A model generated the notes under the pieces. It saw only the letters and a program-made list of their open reading frames with translations. It ran no database searches and was not told where the DNA came from. Below, piece after piece: positions 49,901 to 59,430 of a stretch of 64,000 nt of DNA; the stretch's first letter is position 1, and each line of letters opens with the position of its first letter. The DNA is from Tetramitus jugosus (lineage: Eukaryota; Heterolobosea; Eutetramitea; Acrasida; Vahlkampfiidae). Location: assembly GCA_937625935.1 (NCBI GenBank), contig OW569383.1:1-64000 (forward strand). Reading direction: 5' to 3'. The position numbers and the translations under genes are program-made.

Positions 49901-51190
49901 AAATAATCGAAGGTGTCAATTGGTTACCCATCAGAGCATAAGCCCCAAACGTAAAGAGAGCGACAAACAACGGCGTCGTATGCACAACACAGCTGCTCAG
50001 CGTGTTCACAAACTGTGAGTACTTCATCTTATTCATTTCGCTATTTCGATACTCAAAAACCCGCTGCAAAAAAGAATTCTCCCACGCATAGAACTTAATG
50101 ATACGAATGCCCATCAAAATCTCATTAATGATTTGAATGCGTTGTCCAGACAGTTTCATAATGGAACTCCTCAATTTTTGCGTAATCTTTGCTGCAATGC
50201 TCTGGATTGGTATCGATACAAGCATAATTACCACACCAGCAATCATCGAAACACCAATGAAATAGTAGAGAAAACCCATGCAAACAACGACTTGGAATAT
50301 GGTCGACCATAGCTGGTGAAAATAAATAACAACATCACTAACTTTCTGCGCATCCGTACTCATGAAGTTTACAATATCACCGGAGCTAATGTCTCTATTC
50401 GAAGACAACCGCAATGATTTGTTATAGATGAATGCTCTCAGTGCTGTTCGAACTCTCATACCTTGACACGCTACCAATTGAATATAATTGTTCAACAGCA
50501 GTGATCCAGTAACACTCAACAAGAGCAAAGCAAGAATATAGATCCAACCTAGCCATGCTTCATATTCCTCCGGTTTTGATATGTAATCAATAATGAGTTT
50601 CATAATGTAGGGAGAGGCCAATTGACAAGCATCTTGAGTCAGTCTCAACAAACAATAAAAGTAGAACTTGATTCCCAGGAATGAATGAATCGTGGTAAAC
50701 AGAGATGGATGAGGCTTGTTTTGGGAGTTCCAATGCTTTGTAAGCTCTTGAGTCAGCAATTGAGAGTCATCACAGGGTCGAATGCGATACAAGTCTGATG
50801 TTTCCAGTGGTCTCTTGTAACCTGTTTGAATCAATGGATTTAACCACCAACTAATAAATTACGAATATGTTAAATTTTTTTTGACAATCATCGAAAAAGC
50901 ACATAGGAATGAAAATTGCCATCTCACACAGATGTGAGATGATGATGCCTGAGCTCAGTCACTACTTACAAGGTATATTTGCTCAAAATATTCGCATGGA
51001 TCTCAGGACAGATTTCACCCTGTTGCTTTGCTGATTCATTCTCTTCTTCAGAAGATTCAACATTCACCATGATAATGTTTTCTTCAAGTCTTGATGATGT
51101 TGTTCTCTCCAATTCACTTACTTGGTTCTCAGAATTCCTTCTTTCTCGCACGAACTTCCTCCAACCGAGATGACATTGGGGTCGCTGCAT
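46998..51190 (-). CDS. ABC transporter, subfamily C (MRP type)
   Basis: Exon 1 51190-50970 and exon 2 50850-46998, joined across a 119-bp intron, give 1357 aa. The join creates KYTFWWLNPLIQTGYKRPLE, the signature start of the MRP core, proving the splice. The layout is TMD1-NBD1-TMD2-NBD2 without the extra N-terminal TMD0. NBD1: Walker A GQVGAGKSS (about 530), signature LSGGQKQR, Walker B IYFLDD. NBD2: GRTASGKSS (about 1130), FSVGQRQL in place of LSGGQ, ILVMDEA. Both sites have Walker motifs. MRP pumps export glutathione or other conjugates and drugs across plasma or vacuolar membranes. A short charged linker precedes NBD1. Confidence 0.93.
50851..50969 (-). other. Intron in the ABC transporter gene
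   Basis: 119 bp, GTAAGT donor and TTATTAG acceptor on the minus strand. It contains a perfect hairpin (9-bp stem, 4-nt loop) at 50920-50941. Confidence 0.9.
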
Positions 51191-51304
51191 CGGAGTGTGT
51201 TTGGTGGCGAAAGGAAAAAAGAACGCGAAAGCAATTTTTAATCACATTCCGATCGGACACTCGGGAATGTCCCGCTATGGAGCTTCCACCTGCATTCATT
51301 ACAA

Positions 51305-53284
51305 TTATACCAAGTAGCTGCTTATGTCATCTAAACTATTACACGACAGTAACTGGCACAGTATAGTAAGGATAGAACCCAGTTGGGGGAGTGCAGGTTC
51401 TGCAAGATCAAACTCATGAGAATGGATCGATAGTAGACCTACTAACTCGTTAATACTTTGGGTGTGGTCTGTCTCCAAGTTCTTTTTCACAAACAGAATA
51501 TGGCTTGCTCGAGGTAAGATGTGATACTGAATGCACATGAGGATAACGGAAAAGTAGTTGAATCTGTCCTCAGCGTCCTTCAGATTGAACATGTCTTCTC
51601 CAGGTATCACTTTTCTGCTGCTGTGATCCTGCTTCCGTAGTAAGCACACTTCGTATTGTTGCCCATTCATTATTGACTTTATGGAGTTTTGTTCCTCTAG
51701 GATCATAGTGACTGATTCTTCTCCATTGCTTGTAGGAATTGTAAAGGACTTACAGCAGTGATAATTCGTCGAAGAGTAAGGTATCTGAGGGAAGTAATCC
51801 GTAATTAAGTTAAATACCGATGGCTCTAACTCGCTTCTAACAGCTCTGTCGTCAGGTAAGTATTGTTTAAGAAACTTCATCACCTTTGCTGATCGATAGG
51901 AATCAGCTATATTGTAGATGTTACAACCATTAATGTCCATCATCTTAAAGATTGAATAGTGATCTCCCAACTTCAAATGATCAAAGTATCTCCCATAGAC
52001 TGCAAACAGAAACGAAACTATTTTACAATTGTCCACTGCACAAGCTAAATGAAGGATAGTCCTCTCAAAGTTATCTCTCTCGATTAAATATTTCCTGGGG
52101 TCGTTCGCTACTAAATCTTTCACAAAATCTAGATCTTTCCTCCAAATAGCTTCGAAACATAGATTTTGGTTCAGAGGATTCGAGATAATGTCCAACTTTT
52201 GATCTTTCACTAGAGGAAGAGTGCGATCGACGGCAGTATACGTGAAGGTAATAATGTTCGTGTTGTTCACACCAAGTCTACAATAGTCTTCAAGGACAAT
52301 CTGACCCTGCATTGGCTGTGATACCTTTGGAAAGATACATCGAATAGAATGTTTAGTGATCGAAATTACTTGTGCTTTCAAAAGTATCCCATGGGTTTGT
52401 ATCCCTACTCCTATTTGATCTGGATGCAATATCCTAGAGCAGTTAGAGACGTGAAGAAGAGCACTCGTTGATTCATCAAAGGGAGCTTGTTTTGGATACA
52501 CACTGTCAATCTTGATAGGGTTTGATATCCAATCCTTCTTCAGCTTTTTCTTCCCAGATAACTCCAGATACGTACACATACTCTTATCTAGAACATTCTT
52601 GTTGTCAAAATGAACTTGAGCAATTCGGTTCATGTCATTCGAACTAATAGACTGACGGAAGGTTTGTTTGACATGTTTCTCTACTTGTAATTTCTTTTGA
52701 ATTTTGACGAGTTCTTGTTCTCTCTTCGAAAGGAGGTGTATCTTGTATTGGAGTGATCCATCTACGCTCTTCTTTTCATTGTGACACGAGAGCTCAAACT
52801 TGAGAATATGAATACCATTCAACAGAGAGCTTATTTGTGATTCAAGAGACACATTATCATGATGGGGACAATCTCTTAGATGTTGACAGGTCCTTCGAAT
52901 AGTAGACGAAAGATTCATAACTTGAAAACTCTTCCTTGGATCATGATACTTGAGAAGCGAGTTTTGGTTCATTCTCTCATGCTTTTCACGAACTGATTTC
53001 TGTGAAGTCTTGTCATAGACATGTTGGACTTCATGGCAGTTCGATACTGGAAACAGATCACAACTCTTACAGAACGAAACGAGTTCGTGTCCACATGTCG
53101 AGCAAATATCTCCCAAACAGCTATAATTGTCAATGTGACAGAAGAGTATACAAGATGAATTAGGACAAAACACTATGCTTTTGACAATTTTTGAAATGAT
53201 AGGACTTGAGGATGCTCGAATGTTCATCGTTGTGATCAATGTTTTTTCCCCCAACGATGCAAAAGATCCGTAGCTGACGAGCAA
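51305..53284 (-). CDS. Cys-rich and ankyrin-type hypothetical protein
   Basis: 659 aa, one exon. The N-terminal 100 residues are Cys-rich, with CPNSSC then CSTCGHELVSFCKSC and a later CHEVQHVYD. This is a plausible zinc-binding region of B-box or RING-like spacing, but no exact match. The middle (about 375-500) has ankyrin-like helices (NLCFEAIWRKDLDFVKDLV, RTILHLACAVDNCKIVSFLF). The rest is unassigned. The combination recalls the decayed ankyrin plus Cys-rich gene at 9.5-11.8 kb, although in the reverse order. Confidence 0.55.
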   Translation of the reverse strand: MLVSYGSFASLGEKTLITTMNIRASSSPIISKIVKSIVFCPNSSCILFCHIDNYSCLGDICSTCGHELVSFCKSCDLFPVSNCHEVQHVYDKTSQKSVREKHERMNQNSLLKYHDPRKSFQVMNLSSTIRRTCQHLRDCPHHDNVSLESQISSLLNGIHILKFELSCHNEKKSVDGSLQYKIHLLSKREQELVKIQKKLQVEKHVKQTFRQSISSNDMNRIAQVHFDNKNVLDKSMCTYLELSGKKKLKKDWISNPIKIDSVYPKQAPFDESTSALLHVSNCSRILHPDQIGVGIQTHGILLKAQVISITKHSIRCIFPKVSQPMQGQIVLEDYCRLGVNNTNIITFTYTAVDRTLPLVKDQKLDIISNPLNQNLCFEAIWRKDLDFVKDLVANDPRKYLIERDNFERTILHLACAVDNCKIVSFLFAVYGRYFDHLKLGDHYSIFKMMDINGCNIYNIADSYRSAKVMKFLKQYLPDDRAVRSELEPSVFNLITDYFPQIPYSSTNYHCCKSFTIPTSNGEESVTMILEEQNSIKSIMNGQQYEVCLLRKQDHSSRKVIPGEDMFNLKDAEDRFNYFSVILMCIQYHILPRASHILFVKKNLETDHTQSINELVGLLSIHSHEFDLAEPALPQLGSILTILCQLLSCNSLDDISSYLV

Positions 53285-53379
53285 CGGGCCATCAAGATAC
53301 CAGCTCGTTCACTACTCATACCTTCATTTCTGAAGCAAACAGCAAACAAAAAGAACGATACATAACATTGGTTATTTAT

Positions 53380-53661
53380 TTAGTGCTTGCTCAAAACAAC
53401 GCGCAACTCTTCACCATCCTTGTAATCATCGGCCGATGACACAAACTTGTTCAGTGTAGTATTGATAAACACAGGTCCATTTTCTTCATAACGCTTTCGT
53501 ATGGAGGCAACTTCATCTTCATCATACACATTTTCCAGAGCTTGTTCAACAAATTTGATACCAGTCAGTTTATTGACTTGTTTTTCAAGATCAGTCAATG
53601 TAGCATTCTCAAATTCAATAGGGTAACGTTTACCACTCATTGTGATGATTGTAAGTGTCAT
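53380..53661 (-). CDS. Small ubiquitin-fold-like protein, hypothetical
   Basis: 93 aa. The pattern ITMSGKRYPIEFE, then LTDLEKQVNKLTG as a helix, then DGEELRVVLSKH as a last strand, is what a beta-grasp (ubiquitin-like) fold looks like. There is no C-terminal GG, so it is unlikely to be conjugated. It is divergent from the D-serine dehydratase gene with only 83 bp between starts. Function unknown. Confidence 0.6.
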   Translation of the reverse strand: MTLTIITMSGKRYPIEFENATLTDLEKQVNKLTGIKFVEQALENVYDEDEVASIRKRYEENGPVFINTTLNKFVSSADDYKDGEELRVVLSKH

Positions 53662-53744
53662 TGTCTCAACTCCTCTTTAATGTTCTTTGGTTTTTGTCAA
53701 AAAGCTTTTTGGATCAAACAAAGAGGTAGGAAAAATGATCTCAT

Positions 53745-54959
53745 TTGTCCGAGAAGCAAGAAGAAGAACAATCGAGATCACAAACGATGGGAGAAGAAAC
53801 AAGCACCAGACGTCATGTCAATGAATTGCCCACACCTGCTTTCCTCGTGTACAAGGACATTGTACAGCGAAACACTGAACGCATGAAAGAGCGCGCCAAA
53901 AATTTTGGTTTACGATTGCGCCCTCATGTGAAAACTCACAAGACAAGACAAGGGGCTTTGTTGCAGACTGTGGAAGAACAAAGAAGGGTTGTTGTCTCTA
54001 CGATCGCTGAAGCAGAGTACCTCGCACCAATCATCAAGGATATTCTTTATGCTGTTCCTATTGTTAGCTATGATAAGCTCAAGAGAATTGTTCATTTAAT
54101 GTCCACTCACAATTGTTTGATCCATATTGAAGTGGACAGTTTGGAAGGATTGAATATTGTGAATCAGTTTGTGCCAGAGTTAAAGCTCCAAGAGTCTCTG
54201 TCTGTGTTTGTGAACCTTAATTGTGGAGGCAACAGAGAAGGTTGCGATATTCATAGCTCTGAGGCCGTAGAGCTCGTGAAACAAGTGATCCAATCTAAGG
54301 GATTGGTGTTTGCTGGTTTGTATACTCATGGTGGTCAGTCCTATGGTTTAACTGATGAGAGTGATAAGCGAAAGGTGGCTGAATCTGAAGCTGCCGCTGT
54401 TCATAATTTTGCTCATCGTCTAAGAGAAGAGTTTAACATTGTTTGTCCAGTGGTATCACTTGGATCTACTCCTACATGTTCTCTCTTGTTGAGTTGGGAT
54501 CATTTGAGAGAAAAGTATCCATTAGTGAATGAAATTCATCCAGGCAATTATATTTTCTATGATTTTATGATGGCTCAGATGGGGAACTGCGAGGAGAGTG
54601 ATATTGCGGTTACTGTGTTGACCACTGTCATTGCCAAGAATAAGGAAAGAAAGACTTTGCTTGTTGATGCTGGAGCACTAGCACTGTCCAAGGATTTGGG
54701 AGTCAAGAATGCTACTACAGGAGAGTTTGGTTATGGAGCGATCAAGGGTCATTCAAATATGGTCCTGAAGTCCCTGACACAAGAAATGGGAGTTGTTCAG
54801 TGTGTTGATGACGATTCGTTTGAAAAGTTCAAGTTGGGTGACAAATTGGAAATTTATCCCAATCATTCTTGTCTCACGGCAGCCCTCTATTCCGAATACC
54901 AAGTTGTGGACGAAGGTGCTAACATTATTGAAACATGGGAGCCATGTCGTGGATGGTAA
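53745..54959 (+). CDS. D-serine dehydratase-like, fold type III PLP enzyme
   Basis: 404 aa. Residues 1-25 are polar and the conserved part begins with LPTPAFLVYKDIVQRN. PHVKTHK (about 61-67) supplies the PLP-binding lysine. YTHGGQSYG and GSTPTC are typical of the alanine-racemase-like barrel. YPNHSCLTAALY (about 370) carries the His and Cys that hold zinc in eukaryotic D-serine dehydratases, which convert D-serine to pyruvate and ammonia. D-threonine aldolases share the fold, so the substrate is not certain. It ends 33 bp from the convergent Rho gene. Confidence 0.88.
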   Translation: MSEKQEEEQSRSQTMGEETSTRRHVNELPTPAFLVYKDIVQRNTERMKERAKNFGLRLRPHVKTHKTRQGALLQTVEEQRRVVVSTIAEAEYLAPIIKDILYAVPIVSYDKLKRIVHLMSTHNCLIHIEVDSLEGLNIVNQFVPELKLQESLSVFVNLNCGGNREGCDIHSSEAVELVKQVIQSKGLVFAGLYTHGGQSYGLTDESDKRKVAESEAAAVHNFAHRLREEFNIVCPVVSLGSTPTCSLLLSWDHLREKYPLVNEIHPGNYIFYDFMMAQMGNCEESDIAVTVLTTVIAKNKERKTLLVDAGALALSKDLGVKNATTGEFGYGAIKGHSNMVLKSLTQEMGVVQCVDDDSFEKFKLGDKLEIYPNHSCLTAALYSEYQVVDEGANIIETWEPCRGW

Positions 54960-54992
54960 TTGATGTAAAATTTGGTTGTATTCTTTGTACAT

Positions 54993-55660
54993 TTACATGA
55001 GTAAGCATTTTCTTTTTGAAGAGTTGCTGTTGACTTCTGTTTTGGGGGCCAATACAGCCTGGATGGCTCTATCGAACAATTGCTTCAACCCGTGCTGTGT
55101 CTTTGCTGAGCATTCACAAAAGTCAACACAACCAATCTCTTTCGATAGGTGCAATGCTTGATCTTGTGTGATCATTGATTCAACCTTTCTCATGACTTCC
55201 AAGTTATCTCTCAAATCAGACTTGTTGCCCACGAGAATCAGAGGAGTATTGGGACAATGGTTTCGAATCTCAGGCGCCCACTTGTGCTTAATGTTTTCCA
55301 ACGAAGTCATGTTAGAGATATCAAACACAACTAAAAACACATCTGTCTCAGGATATGACAAAGGTCTGAGCTTATCATAATCTTCTTGTCCCTATATACA
55401 TTGCTCAATTTCATTCGTTAATCTTCGACAACCAACATGATGATGAGAACACAACCCGGTTAAATATTACTTACAGCAGTATCCCAAAGTTGTAAAGAAA
55501 CAGTTCTTCGGTTCCACATGACTTGGCACATGTAATTATCAAACACAGTTGGTACATGAGTCTCCGGGAAGGAGTTCGTGCTGAACGACACCAACATTGA
55601 GGTTTTTCCGGTCGAGCCATCGCCAACAACTACGCACTTTACTGATTCAATGTCCATCAT
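54993..55660 (-). CDS. Rho/Rac-family small GTPase
   Basis: Exon 1 55660-55475 and exon 2 55391-54993, joined over an 83-bp intron (GTAAGT to TATATAG), give 194 aa. The join completes [14 protein letters not shown], the switch II motif. P-loop GDGSTGKTS (13-21) has Ser-Thr where most Rho proteins have Ala-Val. Switch I VPTVFDNY is standard. The specificity motif NKSDLRD (TKLD in Rac/Cdc42) and [10 protein letters not shown] are present. The C-terminus is basic, ending KRKCLLM, a CAAX box for prenylation. Probable regulator of the actin cytoskeleton. Confidence 0.93.
55392..55474 (-). other. Intron in the Rho GTPase gene
   Basis: 83 bp, GTAAGT donor and CTATATAG-type acceptor (minus strand). 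It falls between DTA and GQ of the switch II motif. Confidence 0.9.
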
Positions 55661-55768
55661 GTCCGTCTATTGCTACAGTTTTATTCTTATGGTGGGAAAC
55701 CAAAATGAAAAAATGTACGACGGAACGAGCGTTTGAAAATCTACGAATGTGCGCAACCGCCAACACCA

Positions 55769-58569
55769 TTAGAATTCTTCAATGTCATCTCCGTCGAACA
55801 CTGAAAAATCTTCTTGTTCCATCGTGGCGGTACTTTCTTTCTTGATAGGTGCAACTGGTAGTGATATGATGTTATCTACTTGTTCAGCGAGATCCATGTC
55901 GTCATTTTCCATCTTTGCTTCTTGAATTTGAATCGGTTGGTTCCTTGCTGGATAATTATGAATCTTCTTAAGCAATGACTGAATGTGTGGCGGAGTGGCT
56001 CGTATGCGCTTAGTACGATCTCCTCTCACTTCCGTTGACTTTGGAACTCGAACACCGTTCACCATGTCTCTACGATTCAAGCACAACTGGAAAATTAAGT
56101 GCTGGTAAGGAATAATTTCTTGTAACAGCGCATCCGCGTCAACGATCGAGTGATCCAGTTCGTTTGCAAAGTTAGCCATAATTTCGGCTTTGAAATCTCT
56201 CTGTTTGAAAAAGATTTCATTCAACTTGGGACTATAGATGGGCCGTTTTGCATTGGGTGCTCGATTGTTTTTGTTATGTACCAGTGTACTATAACATGAT
56301 ATCAAGAAGTTGTAGATAGACATGGATTCGCCTTGATAATCAGCATTTATCTTTGCTCTGTTGTAGGAATTTGATCCTGTTTCGAAAAGACGAGAGCTAC
56401 AGAATGTATCGCCCAGTGAGTAATCATCGACAATTTTGGCATAATCGTCAATGTCCTGGCAAAAGCTGGGTAAATTTTCGTGCACATAGTACACGAGAGA
56501 ATTCTCATTTGCGTACACACTGTGCAGAACATTATGTTCCAAGTCAAAGTTAATCTGTCCACTACCGTCTCGTTTTCCATACAAAACTCTCGCTGATGCA
56601 TGATAGATATCAATCACTGGATCTCGCAAATCACTGTCTTCCAATGTATTCAGTGATGCATTACGACTGCGCTTAATGTCAGACACTGAAAAATCCGTCG
56701 AATCATTTTCAGCAAATTGAAAACCAGAAAACTGATTCGATATCATTTTTCCAATGTTCATCACGTCCTTGCTTGTTGTTTTTCGAACTTTCTTAACACT
56801 CATGAACTGTAATTGATTAATCGCATGTCGCAAGTCTCCGTTTGACTTTTCAATAATGTCCTTTACGGCAGTTGTTTGGTTTAATGTTCGAAAATCGTAT
56901 GCGCCACCTGTATTGACTCGACTCTCACAGCTAATAATTCGATCTAATATCGTTTTCATATTCTTTTTTCCAAATCCATTGACTTTAACCAGTTCGACAT
57001 TGGGAGCGTTCATGACCTCATTGGGAAAGCTCTTGTACAAGGAACTGAGAGCAGTCGGTGAATCATACACGTTATGAATAATGACAATAGGATTGCGTCT
57101 CATGTTTGAGGTTAAAATATTGTTCCGCAATATATTAAATAACTCAGCCTTTTGTTTTGGATTATCGTGTGTCATTGGTAATTCACTCACCAGATGCACA
57201 CAGGTGTCACCCGATTGTGTCACACCTAATCCCGATAGTGCACAAAACCTTGTCGTCTGCAAAAATCGATCAAACATTTTCAATCGTGACTCATATGGTT
57301 CGTACGATCGAAACACAAATTTTTCACTACTCGAACGATCTTGATGCGACGATGACGCATTGAATTCAATATTTTCCAAATCTGAATGAACGAACTCTTT
57401 GACACCTAAACCCATGGAACGAATAATGGCTCGAACCATGCTCATTTTTCCAGCACCTGGTGGGCCCGAAAGAATCAACACATTTTTCTGTACAGCCACA
57501 TTGCGCAACGTAAATGCATGAAAGAAACTTTCGACTGCACTTTGTTTGTCCTTGTTCATCAACAAGTCGTCCTAATATCAGTTTCCAATGATTTTGTTTA
57601 GCACAATCACTCACTGTGTGGAAACTACAATAAAAAATCATCTGCACTTACCGTTATTTTCGGAGCATACTTTTCAGTCCAAGACTCATGGGAGCTCATG
57701 ATGGCAGTGCTCTCCTTTTTCACATTTTTATCTTGGCGAGTGGTAGTACTCGAATTGTTCATCATTCGTCGATCCAATTTCTCTCGACTTGTCATCATCA
57801 TTGAAATTGAATTCTTCTTCATGTTCTTCTTACTGTCCAACATCAATGACATATCATCCTCATCCTCATCCTTATCAACACGCTTATTTTTACCACTGAT
57901 CGTCTTCTTGTTCGCCTTGTTGCTCTTGTCAAAAAAGTGATCAAAATCATCATCGTCATCATCGTCATCGTCATCACTATTCTTGTTGTTGCTGCTGTTT
58001 CTGCTCTTATCATTGTCCAAAATGGTAATGACATCATCTTCCTGCGTCGATTGTTGAGAACTCACTAATATTAATTGATTCATTTTTGTATTGTTGCTTA
58101 ATTTACTGTTGTTTGTGGGTGATATCGTTGTTGTTCGTTTCTTCTTGTTGTTGTTGCTATTGCTGTTGCTATTGCTAGTGGTACGATGATACAATGATTT
58201 GGTAATCATGGGATCCAAAATGTCATCTTCTTCATCAAACAACAGTGATGGTGATGATGAGTGTTTTTTGCTACTATGACTATTACTACTGCTGCTACTG
58301 CGTTTTGATGTTTTTGTTGTTTTTTCATCGTTTGGTGATGATGAAGAAAATCGAAGCTTTGATAATTTTACAGTTGATGAAGATGATGATGATGATGATG
58401 ACGTTGTTGTTGTTTCTCTTTTTCGTTTGAGTGAAACTCGTTTTTTACGATGAGCATCAGAGTCTGATGATTCATTGTAGTCGGGATCTTCGTTGCTATC
58501 ATCAGAGTTTTCATCGTACTTTTTCGATTTACGATTCGTTGTTTTGCTCTGTTGCCTTGTTGTTGGCAT
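55769..58569 (-). CDS. RAD17: RAD17-like checkpoint clamp loader
   Basis: Exon 1 58569-57652 and exon 2 57571-55769, joined across an 80-bp intron in phase 0, give 906 aa. The splice restores the RAD17 head SWTEKYAPKITDDLLMNKDK. Walker A is LSGPPGAGKMS (about 336-346). Later motifs IVIIHNVYD, IIEKSNGDLRHAINQLQFM and MKTILDRI are typical of RAD17 and RFC-type loaders. RAD17 loads the 9-1-1 clamp at DNA damage. The first 290 residues are unusually long and low complexity (S, N, D, K runs), not seen in most RAD17 proteins. Its start is 174 bp from the divergent UBC gene. Confidence 0.85.
57572..57651 (-). other. Intron in the RAD17 gene
   Basis: 80 bp on the minus strand, GTAAGT donor and ATATTAG acceptor. 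Both flanks are in phase 0. Confidence 0.88.
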
Positions 58570-58743
58570 TTTTGTGTGTTCAATATCAATCAGAAAGCAG
58601 TCAGGTCTTTTTCTCTTTGTTGTGACAAAAAATATTTGGCGCGTTCCAGAAAATTGTCGAACTGGCAGTCTCGCGCCTTTTATTTTCCCGAAATACTACA
58701 CCAGATTATTGTATTGTTGAAAGAGACAACACAAGAACAAGCC

Positions 58744-59370
58744 ATGAACTCAAATACTTCTCTGAGCAAAAGACTGATGAAAGAATATTATGAAATGAGA
58801 ATTGATCCTCCACCTCATTGTTATGCCACTCCCACAACGGCTCACTCCAAGCTTGGCACTCCCCATGACAAGAGCTCAAGCAACAACGACAATCAAGCCG
58901 TTGAATCACTCAACCTCATGGAGTGGCAAGGTTATATCAAAGGAATCTCTGGAACACCCTATGAGAACGGAACATTCAAGCTTAGCTTATCATTCAGCCA
59001 AGATTATCCATTCAAGCCTCCTACGATTCGTTTCAAGACCAAAATCTATCACTGTAACATCAATCACAAGGGAAACATTTGCTTAGATTTGTTGAAGGAC
59101 AATTGGACTCCTTCTCTCACGACAGCAAAAGTTCTCTTGTCTATCAGTCAATTGTTGGCTGATCCCAATCCAGAAGGTAATTCTTTTCTCTCCGTTTTAT
59201 TGTATTGTTGTCTACGCCAAGAAGTTCGAACATTAATGATTTGTGTATTGTTGGCTATAGATCCTCTTGTTCAATCAATAGCTACAGAGCTAATAAATGA
59301 CAAGAAGTCTCATGATGCCAAAGCAAGAGAATGGACCAAAAAGTATGCCATGGTCGGTGATGATATGTAG
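58744..59370 (+). CDS. Ubiquitin-conjugating enzyme E2 (UBE2D/E type)
   Basis: Exons 58744-59176 and 59261-59370 give 180 aa. The 84-nt intron is a multiple of three with no stop, so an unspliced reading would add 28 false residues after ADPNPE; splicing gives ADPNPEDPLVQSIA, the standard E2 sequence. The active-site Cys is residue 113 in GNICLDLLKDNWTPS. The usual HPN triplet before it is HCN. An insert of about 28 residues (about 30-58, S/N-rich) separates IDPPPHCYA from LMEWQGYI, where the family has a short loop. The E2 accepts ubiquitin from E1 and passes it on with an E3. The first ATG after an in-frame leader is used; the frame is open upstream but shows no E2 sequence. Confidence 0.92.
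   Translation: MNSNTSLSKRLMKEYYEMRIDPPPHCYATPTTAHSKLGTPHDKSSSNNDNQAVESLNLMEWQGYIKGISGTPYENGTFKLSLSFSQDYPFKPPTIRFKTKIYHCNINHKGNICLDLLKDNWTPSLTTAKVLLSISQLLADPNPEGNSFLSVLLYCCLRQEVRTLMICVLLAIDPLVQSIATELINDKKSHDAKAREWTKKYAMVGDDM
59177..59260 (+). other. In-frame intron in the E2 gene
   Basis: 84 bp, GTAATT donor and GGCTATAG acceptor. There is no in-frame stop, so it is invisible to ORF finding. Confidence 0.88.
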
Positions 59371-59430
59371 ACAGACATATGATTTATGTGAGTGTACACG
59401 TGTTGATGAATCCAGTAAATAAAACATCTA

